Assembly (NCBI GenBank): GCA_902778895.1
Contig: CACYZF010000006.1
Span: 81,142 to 145,141, forward strand
Reading direction: 5' to 3'
Source of the DNA: an uncultured bacterium
GTDB taxonomy: Bacteria; Verrucomicrobiota; Lentisphaeria; Victivallales; UBA1829
DNA length: 64,000 bases
Part shown: positions 14,941-25,208 of the stretch, piece by piece
Numbering within the stretch: the first letter of the stretch is position 1
Layout: each line of letters begins with the position of its first letter
Made by a program: the position numbers and the translations under genes
The notes under the pieces: model-generated
The model's database searches: none
What the model saw: the letters and a program-made list of their open reading frames with translations, nothing else
What the model was told of the DNA's origin: nothing

Positions 14941-17900
14941 TTACGCGATGACGGTCCAATCCATGCTGACGCCGTAGCCGAGGACGTTCCAGCGGGCGAC
15001 GTCGCCGGAGCTGTAGTAGCCGAGCATGCCGGTGGAGTACTGGCGGACGAGGAGATCGTCCTGCTTGTCGCCGTCGTAATCGCCCGCGCCGACGATGAAC
15101 CAGTCCTTTGCGTCGAGCATGCCGACAGCTGTGTAATTGTCGACGTTTCCGTCCGCGAGCATGACAAGCGCGCCCAGTTCCTTGTGGAACAGGACCATGT
15201 CGTCCCTGCCGTCGCCTGCGAAATCGCCAATCGCACGCACTTCCCAGCCGGCCCAGTTCAAGGAGCCCATGTCGACCGCACTTCCGTTGATGCCGATCGC
15301 GTAATACTTCGCGCCGCCGAGGTAGGACATCACAACGGAGTCTCTTCCGTCGCCGTCGAAGTCACCGCAGCCGACCATCGTCCAGTTGGAATCGAAGCCG
15401 CCCCCGAGGGAAATCCAGTTGCTGGTTCCGTCGGTCCAGACGCCGATCGCGCCGAGTCCGGCACAATGCCAAACGATGGAGTTCGCGCCGGGATTCCCGG
15501 TCAGGTTGCCGATCTTATTCTCCCAAACGTTTTCCGCCTCGTTATTGAGGAAGTCGATGTTTCTCCAGTTCTCATCGGCATCGACGCCGCCCGCATAATA
15601 CCCGATATACGCGCCTTTTACGCCGTTTACGACCGTATTCCCGACGAACACGGAGTCCGCGAGCCCGTCACCGTCCATGTCGTATGCGCCGAGCAGCGTC
15701 CATTCGACCGGATGCAGTTCGTTCGAACTGCGCCATTCGTCCTTGCCGTCCAGCCAGTACCCGGTCTGATTCCTGCCGCCAGTATACTGGAACAGCACGT
15801 CGGAAATGCCGTTGCCGTTGACGTCGCATTTCACGGCTTCTTCGGGCGTGAGGAGCGCCACGCTCAGGACGCCGTCATTCAGCATGAGGCGGTATGCCTT
15901 GCCGCCGATGCGCGTGGTCGTCCCGACCGAAAGTTTTCCGAGCTGCGTCCCCGTCGTATTTACCACGGTGATCGTCGATCCGAACTCCGTCAGGCCGTCC
16001 GCCAGCGCATAGAGCCCGAGCGACTGGAAATCGCGGACCGTGAGCGTGAAGTTCGTCGACCCCTGCACAAACGACAGGCCGCTGTACAGGTACGTTATGC
16101 CCGCCATCTTCGCGGAAATGTCGAAGTCCAGCGTGCCGTCGATCGTGATGGCCGCGCCTTCTGCGAACACGCCCCAGCCGGTGAGCTTCGCGCCCGCCTC
16201 GACCGTGAGCGCCGCGCCCGCGGAAACGACCAGGTTCGACGCCGAAGCGCCCGCTTCGACCGTGAGCGTCTTCCGCACAGTGGAATCGTGCACCGCGCCG
16301 TTCATCAGCAGGATGTCGGAATCGATCCCGTCGGCGAACCTGAACGTTCCTCCGGTGATCGCGACCGTGCCGCCGGAGCCCGCCGCGGACAGTGCTTTGG
16401 TCATGTCCGCGAATGCATCGTAGCCGATGACCGCCGTGCCGCCGGGGACCTCCACGGCGGTGTCCGCCGGCGTCTTCTTCCACTCGGAGTTCAGGTAGAC
16501 GACTGACGGCTGCACGTATTCCGCGACGCGGAGGATCAGGGAGCCGTCCTGAATCTTCAGGGCGTAGGTCGTACCGTTGAGGATCGTCTTTTCCGCCGTG
16601 CTCACGCTGCCGGCCTGGACGCCGTCCACCGTGATCGAAACGCTCTTCGTGAACCCGGTCACGCCGTTCGCCAGCAGGTAGTCGCCGTATTCCTGCGTGC
16701 CGGAGATCGCGAGCGTAAAGAGCGGGGTAGCGGACTGTTTCCACTGAACGCAGCCGAATCCCTCGTACTGCGCCGGTCCGCCCGCGGTCATCCCGGTGAT
16801 GTCGAAGATCAGGCTGGCGTTGCTTTCCAGCTTAATACCGGAGCCGTCTTCGAAGACGCAGCGCCCCGTCAACATGGCTCCCCCACCCACGGAAACCTGT
16901 CCCCCGCTCCGCACCGTAATGGAATCGAGCAGTGCACCGCTCCCGGCACTCAGCGAACCGCAGTCCCAAACGGTCAGGTTCCGTCCGGTCAGAGCCGTAG
17001 TGTCGTCTGCTCCCGTGATCGTAAGCGAGGCGGCGATCTCCGTGTCATGGATCAGGACGTCGCCCGTCGTATGGGACCCGGAGACCAGTGTCTGGGTCGT
17101 AATCCCCTCCGAGAAGGAGAACGTGCCGCAGCAGATTCGGATCGTGTCGATCCCGTACGCCTTTTCCATCGCGAGGTCCCCGTCGGAGAACGCCGATTCC
17201 CCCATGACCGCCGTGCCCCATATTTGACCATACATCACGGGGTACTGGACCTCCTTCCCGTCCTCCACGCCTTCCCATTCCGAACTCAGGTAAAGGGTCT
17301 CCCCCTTCTGGGTGATCGTGAGCATGAGGCAGTCCTCCCCGGTGGTCTCGTCCTTTTCGACGGTCATCGTGAAGACATTTTTTTCCACGATGGCGCTCTT
17401 CCCCAGCCTAATCTCGCCGAGATACCTGCCGCGGGGGTTGACGAAGACGAACGAGGTGTCCTCGGACCCGGCGAACCCGGTTGCGAGCGTATACCTCTGG
17501 TTCGAATACGTATCGGAACCGATCGACACGGAGTATTTCGTATTCCCCTTCAAATTGTACAGATTGCGGTATTGGACGCTGTTCTGGTCGTCGGAGCTGC
17601 CGGAATAGGAGCCGAGAGAGAACTGCAGGTAGCCGTCGACCGTGAATCCGCAGTCCTCCGCGAAGGTCGTCCACCCCGTCAGCGTGCCGCTCTCGGTCAC
17701 GGTAATGTCCTGCTGCGGCCCGGTGGACTCGCCACTGTATTCGAGCGTCCCGTTTACGACGACGTTCTGCATGATGTTCCGGGAGGACGCGATCAGCTTC
17801 CCGTCGACGATCAGATCCTTTGCCGATGTATCCGCCCCCAGAGTAAGGCTCCCGCTGATCCCCACCGCCGTATTTTCGATCCGGCCCTGCCGCAATGAGG

Positions 17901-20900
17901 ACGTCTTGTTGATGCCGCCGGCGGGCGAGATGCAGTTGTTTTCCGCGTAGATCATGATCATGCCGGGCGAGCTTCCGAGTGTCACGAATTCCGCCTCCTC
18001 ATACGTGGCGAACGCATCGTAGCCGAAGGTGTACGTATAGCCGTCGGGGGACACCACGAACGTCCCGTAATCCAGTCCGGCCCATTCGGTGTTGACGCAG
18101 GGGTAGTAGTTCAGGTATTGTTTCAGGACGAGCCGGAGCGTGGGATCCTCCTCGGATGTGGTCAGCGTCATGGAAAACATCGTTGAGAAGGTCAGATCTT
18201 CCTTGTTAAGGGCGGACAGCGTCTTGAAATAAACGCCGTTCCGGTAGATCTCCACGCCGTTGAATTCCGTCATGCCGGAGACCAGCGAATAAACGCCGCT
18301 GGCGGGGCTGGACCCGATGTCCACCTTGATCGTCGAGCCTTCCGGCAGCCGGGAGGCGTCGATGAGCGCCGGATCGCCGGGCGTGGTCCCGGAGATGTCC
18401 AGGATGAGGCTGCCATGGATCGTGATGACGGCGTCCGGATTGAGGAACTCGGAGGAGGTGATGGTCAGGGTGGCCCCCGCGTTCACGGTCAGCAGGCTGC
18501 CCGCGGACACGGTGATGTCACGCGCCGTCGCGCCGCTGTTCAGTGTCAGCGTGCCGTAGCCCGATACCGTGAGGTTGGCGACGGAGGTGTCCGAGACCTG
18601 CACGTTCCGCGTGATGGAGCCGGAGTCGAACGTGCCGCCGACGACGAACACGGTGCCGTATTCCGAGGTCGAGAGCTGTGCGGTGTCCAGGTCGGCGAAT
18701 GCGTTCACGCCGAAGACGACCGCGCCGTCCGGGGTCTGCACCAGGTCGCCGAAAGACTTGTCCCGCCAGACGGAGTTGACGTAGGTACGGTACGCGTTCG
18801 GTTCGTTTGCGACGGTCAGGGCCAGGGGGCCGTTATCGGCGGCGCAGGACAGCCGGTAATATTTCCCGTTGACGGTGATGCTTTCGCCCGCGGCGAGCGT
18901 GGCGACCGTGGTGCCAGTGGTGTTGACGATAGTAAAAAAGGCGTCATCGAAGCCCGTAATTCCGGAAGCGAGTTTGTACACGCCGAAGTCCTGCGTGTCG
19001 GAGACCGTGATGACGAGTTGTGTCGTCGTGCCGCTGAATGTCACGGACGTCCCTTCAGCCCGGAACAGTGCTTCATTGCCCGTGGTCGAACCGGAAATAT
19101 CGAAAACCCAGGTGCCGTCGATCACGAGGTCCGACACCTCTCCGAATTTCAGGGAACCTGTGAGCGTGGCGCCGCTCCCGATCGTGATCGTGCCGTCGAG
19201 TCTGGCATTGTCCGCGCCCCGGACGACCGCCATTCCTTTCGCCGTGAGGTTCGTCGCTTTCGAATTGCCGTTGAGCATGATACTCCCGGTCACGGTGATG
19301 TTCTCCGCCTCGGAGGAATCGTTCATGACGAGCCTGCCGTTCACGGTCAGGTCCGAGGCTTTCGCGCGGGAATTCATGACCAGCGCGCCGTCCACGGTCA
19401 GGTTTGCTGCGCCGCTCGAATTGTTCATCGTCAGGCTCCCGGTCGCGGTGATCGCGGAGCCGCTGATCGTGCCGCCCTCCATCGTGATGCCGATGGAGAT
19501 GGTCTCCGAGGCGTAGGTCCCGCCCGTGATGATGATGAATCCGTCTTCCGGCAGGCGCTCCTCGGCGGTGTGCAGGTCGCCGAACGCATCGTAGCCGATG
19601 ATGGCCATGCCGGACGGCGTCCCGACCAGAGCGCCGGGCTCAAGCTCCATCCAGTCGGTATTCACGTACAGGACGTTCGTGTCCCCCGCCTCGGAAATGG
19701 TCAGCGAGATACCGGTCCCGTCCCTGCGGAGCATATAGGCGCGCCCGTCGAGGAGGATCCCGCTGCCGACCGTGAGCGTGCCGATGGCTTCGCCGCGGAC
19801 GTTCAGGATCGTGAACAGCCCGTCGAGGCCGGAGAGCCTGTTGGCGAGCGAATAGGTCCCGGTCGCCTGCGAATCGGATACCATGATGGTGAAGCTCGGC
19901 GCGCCCGCGATGCTTGTGCCGTTGCCGGTGAACAGGGCGGAGTTTCCGGCGGAAAGGCAGGTGAGGTCGAAGTTGATGATGCCGTTGACGGTGATGGAGA
20001 CGCCGGACGCGAATTTCCCGGTCCCGGTCAGATAGCCGCCGGCCTCCACGACCAGCGTCCCGGAGATGTCCGTGCCCGAGCAGACGCCCCCGGCCTTGAC
20101 CGTGAGCATGCCGCCGTTCTGGACCCTGATGCCGCGCGCCACGCCGGACACGGCGAGATCGCCGCCTGAGGTCACGTTCAAGGTGTTTCCGGTTGCTCCC
20201 GCGTTCACGAACAGTTTGCCGTCGCGCGTGACCGTGAGGTCGTTCCCGGTCGAACCGGCGTAAAGCGTGAGCACGCCGTTCCGCAGGACAGTGGACCCGG
20301 TCACCGATGCACCGTTCCAGGCCGCCGTGTCGCGGGTGATGCCGTACTGGAACGAGGCTTCGCCCCCGACCACGACCACGGTTCCGTCGCCCGCCACGGC
20401 GTTGGTGGCGTCGCGCCCCGTGGCGAACGCGTCGACTCCGATGGTCGCGGAGATTCCCGCGACGGGCTCGACGGTGCTGCCTTCCGGCAGGGACGCCCAG
20501 GCGTCGTTCACGAAGACCATCACCGGATCCCACATCCGCGCCGGAGCTTCGTTCGAGACCGTCAGGTTCAGCACGTTGTCCGTCACGCGCAGGGTGTAGT
20601 ACTGGTTGTTGAGGAACACGGTGTTCCCGACTGTGAGCGTGCCGAGCTGGACGCCGAATTGATTCTGAACGGTGATCGCGTCGCGGAATCCCGCCGCCTC
20701 CGCGGAGAGCGCGTAGACGCCCGCCGCCTGAATGTCCGAGACCGTGAGCGTATAGGACGGATCGCCCCAGATGTAAGACAGGCCGCTCGATTCCGCTTCG
20801 GCTCCGGGCGTCATATTCGTGATGTCGAACGCGATCACGCTGCCGGACTCCATGTAGACGTCCGCGCTCGCCGTGACCGTGAACGGACCGGCCAGCGTGC

Positions 20901-22626
20901 CGCCCTCCAGGAACCGCACCGTGCCGCCCGTGACGGTCGCGCCGGAGATCCGGCCGCCGTTGAAGACGGTTGCCGTGCCGCCGGTCATCGTCATGGTATT
21001 CGCGATGCCGCCGCTCGAAACATGGAACGTGCCGCCCGCGAGGGTTACATCGTTTGCCGTGCCGCCACTGAGGGTCAGCAGTCCGCCGCTCACCGTGATA
21101 TTGTTCGCCGTGCCACCCTCGAAGACGGTTACGAACGGAGTACCGCTGCCGGAGGGAACCGGGTTGAAGGAAATGGCATCTCCGTACGTGTTCGTATCGC
21201 CGCCGACGATAATACTGTATCTGCCGCCCCCGCCGCCGCTCATCGTGATGTTGTTCGCGATGCCGCCGCCCGAAATATGGAGCGTGCCGCCCTTCACGGT
21301 CGTTTTGTTCGCCGCGCCGCCCTCAAAGACCTGCATCAGGCCGCTGTTCACGGTCGTGCTGACCGCGAGACCGCCGTTCAGGATGTCCAGACGGCATGCA
21401 GGCTCTTCCTCGCCCGCCGATGCTTCATCGCCGTTCACGGTCTGCCCGGGGTAGCCCGCGTATCCGATGGTCTCGCGCTGTTCCGGCGTGTACACGGTCG
21501 CGCCGCCGTCCAGAAGGATGGAACCGCCCGTGCCGTAAGTGATAGTGGCCGTGCCCCCATCATCGACGAGTATGATGTCGTCCCAATTGATCGGATTGAG
21601 GATGATGGGGTTGTGGGGGTCGAAGGGGGTAAAGGTGGGACCGACGATGGGGATGTTGATGGAACCACCTGTGCTGCTGCCCAGCGTGGTGTTCTGCACC
21701 GTGCCGCCGGAAACCAGGACGGTCCCGCTGAAGAGGTCGGTCTTGTCTGCCGTTCCGCCGATGAACTGGACCGCGCCGCCGCTCACTGTCGTGCTCTGCA
21801 CCTCGGCATCGGACGCGATGAATTCGCCGCCGCTCACCGTCGTGCTCTGTACTGTGGCATCGGACGCGATGAAGTCGCCGCCGTTTACCGTGGTCTTCTG
21901 CGCCAAGCCGCCGGAAACGATGAACTCGCCGCCATTCAGCGTAGTGTCCGTAGCGGTCGCGCCGGAGACGATGAAACTGCCCGCGTTCACGACCGTGGTC
22001 TCCGCGCAGCCCGAACCGGATTCGGGGCCGCCGGACGAAACATGCAGTTCGCCCGCGTTCAGCGTCGTTGCCAGGATCCTGCCGGAGATCACGTCCACGT
22101 GGCCGCCGTTCAGGATCGTTTCCCACATCTGGCCGCCGGACACGATGCGGGCATGGCCGCCCGCCTCGATCGTGGTCTTGTCCGCGAGGCCGCTGCCGAG
22201 CTGGACCGTGAACGAGCCGCCGCTCGAAACGACCGTGTTCTCGGCGTAACCGCCGTTCACCAGATAACGCCCGCCCGACGAGACGGCGACGTCCAGCCCG
22301 GAACCGCCTTCGTAGACCGCCCCGTAGCCGCCGTTCAGGATCGTGCCAGTCCGCATGGTACCGCCGAAAATATCGGCCATGCCGCCGGATTCCATCGTGA
22401 GGTTTTCCGCGAGGCCGCCGTTCACCATGGCGTCGCCGCTGTTCGTGACGCGGATATTACCGATGTAGCCGCCTTCCTCTACCCAGAAATAGCCGTAGTT
22501 GATGGCCTCGGCGTCCGTGACGGTGCCGCCGGATAAAACGGTTACTTCGCCGCCTGCGTCTACGGTCAGTCCCGAAGAAACGATGCCAGCGGATATTTCG
22601 ATGGAGCTTGTGATGATCTCTGACAT
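14941..22626 (-). CDS. Giant AIDA/SLS-repeat surface protein with FG-GAP C-terminus
   Basis: 2561 residues, starting at MSEIITSSIE with AAGGAG 8 nt upstream. Residues about 20-480 are strand-loop-strand repeats of 17-20 residues (TTVNGGDFIASD, TTVSGGEFIASD), as in AIDA-type passengers. Residues about 700-2250 hold six related modules. Each opens with a YVNxxW...GYDAFADL-like segment and a TGGTF beta stretch, then more SLS-like repeats, and closes with a QxxGxYxLAxGLxGF...GTLTVG segment. The last 240 residues are FG-GAP/VCBS repeats (GDFDGDGRDSVVMSY, GAGDYDGDKQDDLLV). It is predicted to be a long beta-helix adhesin-like protein. No N-terminal signal peptide and no autotransporter barrel are visible, so the export route is unclear. 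The FG-GAP end matches the partial gene at the right edge. Confidence 0.9.
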   Translation of the reverse strand: MSEIITSSIEISAGIVSSGLTVDAGGEVTVLSGGTVTDAEAINYGYFWVEEGGYIGNIRVTNSGDAMVNGGLAENLTMESGGMADIFGGTMRTGTILNGGYGAVYEGGSGLDVAVSSGGRYLVNGGYAENTVVSSGGSFTVQLGSGLADKTTIEAGGHARIVSGGQMWETILNGGHVDVISGRILATTLNAGELHVSSGGPESGSGCAETTVVNAGSFIVSGATATDTTLNGGEFIVSGGLAQKTTVNGGDFIASDATVQSTTVSGGEFIASDAEVQSTTVSGGAVQFIGGTADKTDLFSGTVLVSGGTVQNTTLGSSTGGSINIPIVGPTFTPFDPHNPIILNPINWDDIILVDDGGTATITYGTGGSILLDGGATVYTPEQRETIGYAGYPGQTVNGDEASAGEEEPACRLDILNGGLAVSTTVNSGLMQVFEGGAANKTTVKGGTLHISGGGIANNITMSGGGGGRYSIIVGGDTNTYGDAISFNPVPSGSGTPFVTVFEGGTANNITVSGGLLTLSGGTANDVTLAGGTFHVSSGGIANTMTMTGGTATVFNGGRISGATVTGGTVRFLEGGTLAGPFTVTASADVYMESGSVIAFDITNMTPGAEAESSGLSYIWGDPSYTLTVSDIQAAGVYALSAEAAGFRDAITVQNQFGVQLGTLTVGNTVFLNNQYYTLRVTDNVLNLTVSNEAPARMWDPVMVFVNDAWASLPEGSTVEPVAGISATIGVDAFATGRDATNAVAGDGTVVVVGGEASFQYGITRDTAAWNGASVTGSTVLRNGVLTLYAGSTGNDLTVTRDGKLFVNAGATGNTLNVTSGGDLAVSGVARGIRVQNGGMLTVKAGGVCSGTDISGTLVVEAGGYLTGTGKFASGVSITVNGIINFDLTCLSAGNSALFTGNGTSIAGAPSFTIMVSDSQATGTYSLANRLSGLDGLFTILNVRGEAIGTLTVGSGILLDGRAYMLRRDGTGISLTISEAGDTNVLYVNTDWMELEPGALVGTPSGMAIIGYDAFGDLHTAEERLPEDGFIIITGGTYASETISIGITMEGGTISGSAITATGSLTMNNSSGAANLTVDGALVMNSRAKASDLTVNGRLVMNDSSEAENITVTGSIMLNGNSKATNLTAKGMAVVRGADNARLDGTITIGSGATLTGSLKFGEVSDLVIDGTWVFDISGSTTGNEALFRAEGTSVTFSGTTTQLVITVSDTQDFGVYKLASGITGFDDAFFTIVNTTGTTVATLAAGESITVNGKYYRLSCAADNGPLALTVANEPNAYRTYVNSVWRDKSFGDLVQTPDGAVVFGVNAFADLDTAQLSTSEYGTVFVVGGTFDSGSITRNVQVSDTSVANLTVSGYGTLTLNSGATARDITVSAGSLLTVNAGATLTITSSEFLNPDAVITIHGSLILDISGTTPGDPALIDASRLPEGSTIKVDIGSSPASGVYSLVSGMTEFNGVEIYRNGVYFKTLSALNKEDLTFSTMFSMTLTTSEEDPTLRLVLKQYLNYYPCVNTEWAGLDYGTFVVSPDGYTYTFGYDAFATYEEAEFVTLGSSPGMIMIYAENNCISPAGGINKTSSLRQGRIENTAVGISGSLTLGADTSAKDLIVDGKLIASSRNIMQNVVVNGTLEYSGESTGPQQDITVTESGTLTGWTTFAEDCGFTVDGYLQFSLGSYSGSSDDQNSVQYRNLYNLKGNTKYSVSIGSDTYSNQRYTLATGFAGSEDTSFVFVNPRGRYLGEIRLGKSAIVEKNVFTMTVEKDETTGEDCLMLTITQKGETLYLSSEWEGVEDGKEVQYPVMYGQIWGTAVMGESAFSDGDLAMEKAYGIDTIRICCGTFSFSEGITTQTLVSGSHTTGDVLIHDTEIAASLTITGADDTTALTGRNLTVWDCGSLSAGSGALLDSITVRSGGQVSVGGGAMLTGRCVFEDGSGIKLESNASLIFDITGMTAGGPAQYEGFGCVQWKQSATPLFTLAISGTQEYGDYLLANGVTGFTKSVSITVDGVQAGSVSTAEKTILNGTTYALKIQDGSLILRVAEYVQPSVVYLNSEWKKTPADTAVEVPGGTAVIGYDAFADMTKALSAAGSGGTVAITGGTFRFADGIDSDILLMNGAVHDSTVRKTLTVEAGASASNLVVSAGAALTVEAGAKLTGWGVFAEGAAITIDGTLDFDISAKMAGITYLYSGLSFVQGSTNFTLTVRDFQSLGLYALADGLTEFGSTITVVNTTGTQLGKLSVGTTTRIGGKAYRLMLNDGVLSVALLTPEEAVKCDVNGNGISDVLFQYTGGRNQTGYWLDGKDEWRSSNELHPVEWTLLGAYDMDGDGLADSVFVGNTVVNGVKGAYIGYYAGGVDADENWRNIDFLNNEAENVWENKIGNLTGNPGANSIVWHCAGLGAIGVWTDGTSNWISLGGGFDSNWTMVGCGDFDGDGRDSVVMSYLGGAKYYAIGINGSAVDMGSLNWAGWEVRAIGDFAGDGRDDMVLFHKELGALVMLADGNVDNYTAVGMLDAKDWFIVGAGDYDGDKQDDLLVRQYSTGMLGYYSSGDVARWNVLGYGVSMDWTVIA

Positions 22627-22945
22627 GTTCGGTCTCCTTGTCTCCGGTTCCGGGCCGCGCACTTTTGCTTCCGCGCCCCGGACCGACGTACGTTTTTTTG
22701 GTCGGTTCCCTGTACTGTTCTCAGTTGTTCGCAAGCAAAAAAAAAGGTTATCTATTATATTAGACACGCAAAACGCGAAAATTGTAGCGGAAAAACAAAC
22801 TTTTTTCGTATTTTTTTTCTGAAAATTGTTAAAAATCGAAAATAACTCCCGATTTCCGGCGCGTGAGGTCCTGCCCGGAGACAAAAAAGCCGGACGAATC
22901 CGGCCTCGTCCCTTCCCAAAAAAGTAGACTCTCAAACAGCCTCTC

Positions 22946-22966
22946 CCGGATACAATTTGTATCCGG
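22946..22966 (-). terminator. Hairpin after the GH30 gene
   Basis: CCGGATACA-N3-TGTATCCGG with outer GCCTC/GAGGC pairing, downstream of the GH30 stop on the minus strand. The rest of 22627-23038 is the AT-rich upstream region of the giant gene, with a TATAAT at 22753-22758 (minus) but no convincing -35. Confidence 0.6.
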
Positions 22967-23038
22967 AGATGAGGCAGAGAGATTTGGCGGAATGGAATGC
23001 TCCTCCCGGAATGCCGCCGTCCGGGGAGGGCAGGGCGG

Positions 23039-24601
23039 TCAGCGGGGCTTTTCGATCACGAACGTGGTGATGGAGAAGGGGGCGAGGCGGACGGAGAGCT
23101 TCTTGTCGAGGATCGGGACCGCCGGGATATCCTCGTTCCAGTTCTCGCCCGCGTTCACCTGGCCGCTGGTGCGGATGACTTTCGCGGACGCGGCGGGGAT
23201 GCCCGGGAACGCCGCAAGGTCGAACGTCATGGAGCGTTCGTCCGCGGCGCCGTTGACGGCGACGACCACGATCCTGCCGGATTCACGGTTCCATGCGGCG
23301 AGCGTGGAGGGCGAGGAGGCGATGATACGGTCGCCGGGGCGGATGTAGCGCGTGAACTGGCCGAACGCGTAATAGCGCTTGCCGAGGAGAAGTTTTTCCT
23401 CGATGTGGTCGCAGATACCGGTTCCCCAGTATGCCCCCTTGAGGGAGGTGTTGTTGCGTTCCATGTTGTTGAAATCGGAACGGTGGCGGTCGACGACGAG
23501 CCAGATGACCCAGGCGGAAGGCATCATGCCGTTCACGTCGGTGATAATGCGCGATGCGAGCCAGAGCGGGCTGCCCATGTCGCCCGCCGCCTGTCCGCCG
23601 ACCGTGCCGATGCCGTCGACCTCGCTCATCCAGAGGTGCTTCTTCTGTTCTTTTGCGAATGCCTGGAGTTCGGCGCGGCGGCTGCCTCCGTAGGTGTGCG
23701 TATTAATGCGGTCCGTAACTTTTTTCGCTTCGGGGGACAGCGCCTTGAAAGTGTCGATGGCGAGGTCGATGGAGGTCTCGTCGGCGACGGCGAGCATGAT
23801 GCCGTCGCGGACGTTACGTTTGCGGAGCGCCTTGTCAAGTTCGACAATGAGGCTGCTCTTGACTTTGTTGTCTCCGATGTTGCACCCTTCCTGCTTGTTG
23901 CTGTATGCGCCCCAGATATTGGAAGATGGTTCGTTGAACGGGTCAATGCTGTTCAGCTTCATGTGGAGGTCTTCGCGCATGTGCTTCACGACGTCGGCGA
24001 GAAACTCGGCGAAAACGGGAATGTATTCAGGTCTGAGGTTGTTTCCCCTGTGTTCGCCCGCGCCGCCGCTGGAACATCCGCTCCAGGTCATGAAGTACGG
24101 CGGGGAGTTGGAGAAGACTTCGACGAGCGCGTCGGGATTGCGTTTGAGGAGCTTCGTGAGCACGTTCATCTGGTTCTTGTCGCGTTCCCAGTCATATTTG
24201 TACAGCACAATGCCGTCGTCGTCGACCTCGAACGATCCGTCCGCGTTTCGGACGGGCTGCGCGAATCCGGGCATGTTCGAGTCGGAACGCGTGATGTGGC
24301 GGTGCGAGGGATCGTCGCCGCCGCCGATGTTGTAGCGCACGATGTTGAGTTTCAGCCCCTTCGTCTGGTCGAAAAACGCGTCCACGGCGAGGTTCGTGAG
24401 CTTGTCGCTGTAGCCGACGCGGTTCGCCCACCAGCAGAGCGAGGTGCCCCAGCCCTCGAAGACGCCGTCGTTGAACGGCGAACCCTTTGCCGGGTCGAGC
24501 ACGACGGTCGATGGGGTGCGGCGGTTGGACTGGGCAGAGAGGACCGTGCAGAGCATGGCTGCGGCGAGGACGAGGATGCGACGGACGGAGGAGGCTTTCA
24601 T
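23039..24601 (-). CDS. Exported glycoside hydrolase family 30
   Basis: 520 residues with a signal peptide (MKASSVRRI, hydrophobic to LSA). A (beta/alpha)8 barrel occupies about 30-430, followed by a C-terminal beta side domain typical of GH30. The opening FEGWGTSLCWWANRVG resembles GH30 endo-beta-1,6-galactanases. The likely acid/base is E224 in DPFNEP and the nucleophile E327 in LWMSEVDG. Predicted substrate: galactan side chains of arabinogalactan or pectin, which fits the GH2 and PL11 enzymes nearby; other GH30 specificities are possible. The start is set by AAGGAA upstream; the frame upstream of it runs over the promoter. Single gene. Confidence 0.88.
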   Translation of the reverse strand: MKASSVRRILVLAAAMLCTVLSAQSNRRTPSTVVLDPAKGSPFNDGVFEGWGTSLCWWANRVGYSDKLTNLAVDAFFDQTKGLKLNIVRYNIGGGDDPSHRHITRSDSNMPGFAQPVRNADGSFEVDDDGIVLYKYDWERDKNQMNVLTKLLKRNPDALVEVFSNSPPYFMTWSGCSSGGAGEHRGNNLRPEYIPVFAEFLADVVKHMREDLHMKLNSIDPFNEPSSNIWGAYSNKQEGCNIGDNKVKSSLIVELDKALRKRNVRDGIMLAVADETSIDLAIDTFKALSPEAKKVTDRINTHTYGGSRRAELQAFAKEQKKHLWMSEVDGIGTVGGQAAGDMGSPLWLASRIITDVNGMMPSAWVIWLVVDRHRSDFNNMERNNTSLKGAYWGTGICDHIEEKLLLGKRYYAFGQFTRYIRPGDRIIASSPSTLAAWNRESGRIVVVAVNGAADERSMTFDLAAFPGIPAASAKVIRTSGQVNAGENWNEDIPAVPILDKKLSVRLAPFSITTFVIEKPR

Positions 24602-24649
24602 GGCGGTGGTTCCTTCGTTGAAAGTGAGGTTTTTCGTAAAACTGGCGAT

Positions 24650-24678
24650 ACTATAAAACCTAAACCATGAAAAAGCAA
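24650..24678 (-). promoter_or_regulatory. Promoter of the GH30 gene
   Basis: Minus strand: TTGCTT (24673-24678), 17-nt spacer, TATAGT (24650-24655). Confidence 0.65.
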
Positions 24679-24736
24679 GCGCGGCAAAGAAAAAAGCCGC
24701 AAAAAAGGAAACGGAAGGATCCATGAATCCGCCGGA

Positions 24737-25063
24737 TTAGCGGATTTCCTGTCCGTTATCGTCGAACGTGCGGGCGCTGATGACCTCGCATTCGATCGTG
24801 TCGTCGTTGGAGGCGGCGGTTTCGCGGACATCGTCCTGTCCGGCGTCGTCCTGCGCGAACGGTCCTTCGTAGATGCCGGAACGGCGGCGCGCCTTGCGGC
24901 GGAGGTAAAGTTCGAGCGGAGAACTGCCCATGACGGCGTCACAGACGATCCAGCAGACCCCGGCGATCAGCAGAAGCGGGATCACGATCGCCGCGAAAAG
25001 GATCGCGAGGACGACCAGAAGCACGGTTATCCCGGGCGACAGGTTCGTGCGGAAGATTTGCAT
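24737..25063 (-). CDS. Small membrane protein, hypothetical
   Basis: 108 residues. Residues about 12-44 form one long or two short hydrophobic segments (VLLVVLAILFAAIVIPLLLI, then GVCWIVCDAV), followed by a basic RRKARRRS cluster and an acidic, probably cytoplasmic tail. GGAGAG precedes the ATG. It follows the TM1266-like gene on the same strand after a 145-bp gap that contains a small hairpin (25113-25128, GGAGGAC/GTCCTCC). No family recognised. Confidence 0.65.
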   Translation of the reverse strand: MQIFRTNLSPGITVLLVVLAILFAAIVIPLLLIAGVCWIVCDAVMGSSPLELYLRRKARRRSGIYEGPFAQDDAGQDDVRETAASNDDTIECEVISARTFDDNGQEIR

Positions 25064-25208
25064 GGGCGTGGCTCTCCGAAAAAAAGGGAATCGAACAGCC
25101 CGCCGCGCCTCAGGAGGACAAGTCCTCCACTGCAGTTGTGCGCGGCTTTCGCTCGCGCACGCATGGAATGTGCCGAATCAGGCGCGGCGGTGTGAATCGA
25201 GGCGGGAA

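Noticed and set aside
14938..22536. Long plus-strand frames antisense to the giant repeat protein (14938-16506, 18415-20169, 20659-22536)
   Set aside because: They mirror the GC-rich, repetitive codons of the minus-strand gene, give Arg/Asp/Val/Ala-rich low-complexity proteins without domains, and lack ribosome binding sites.
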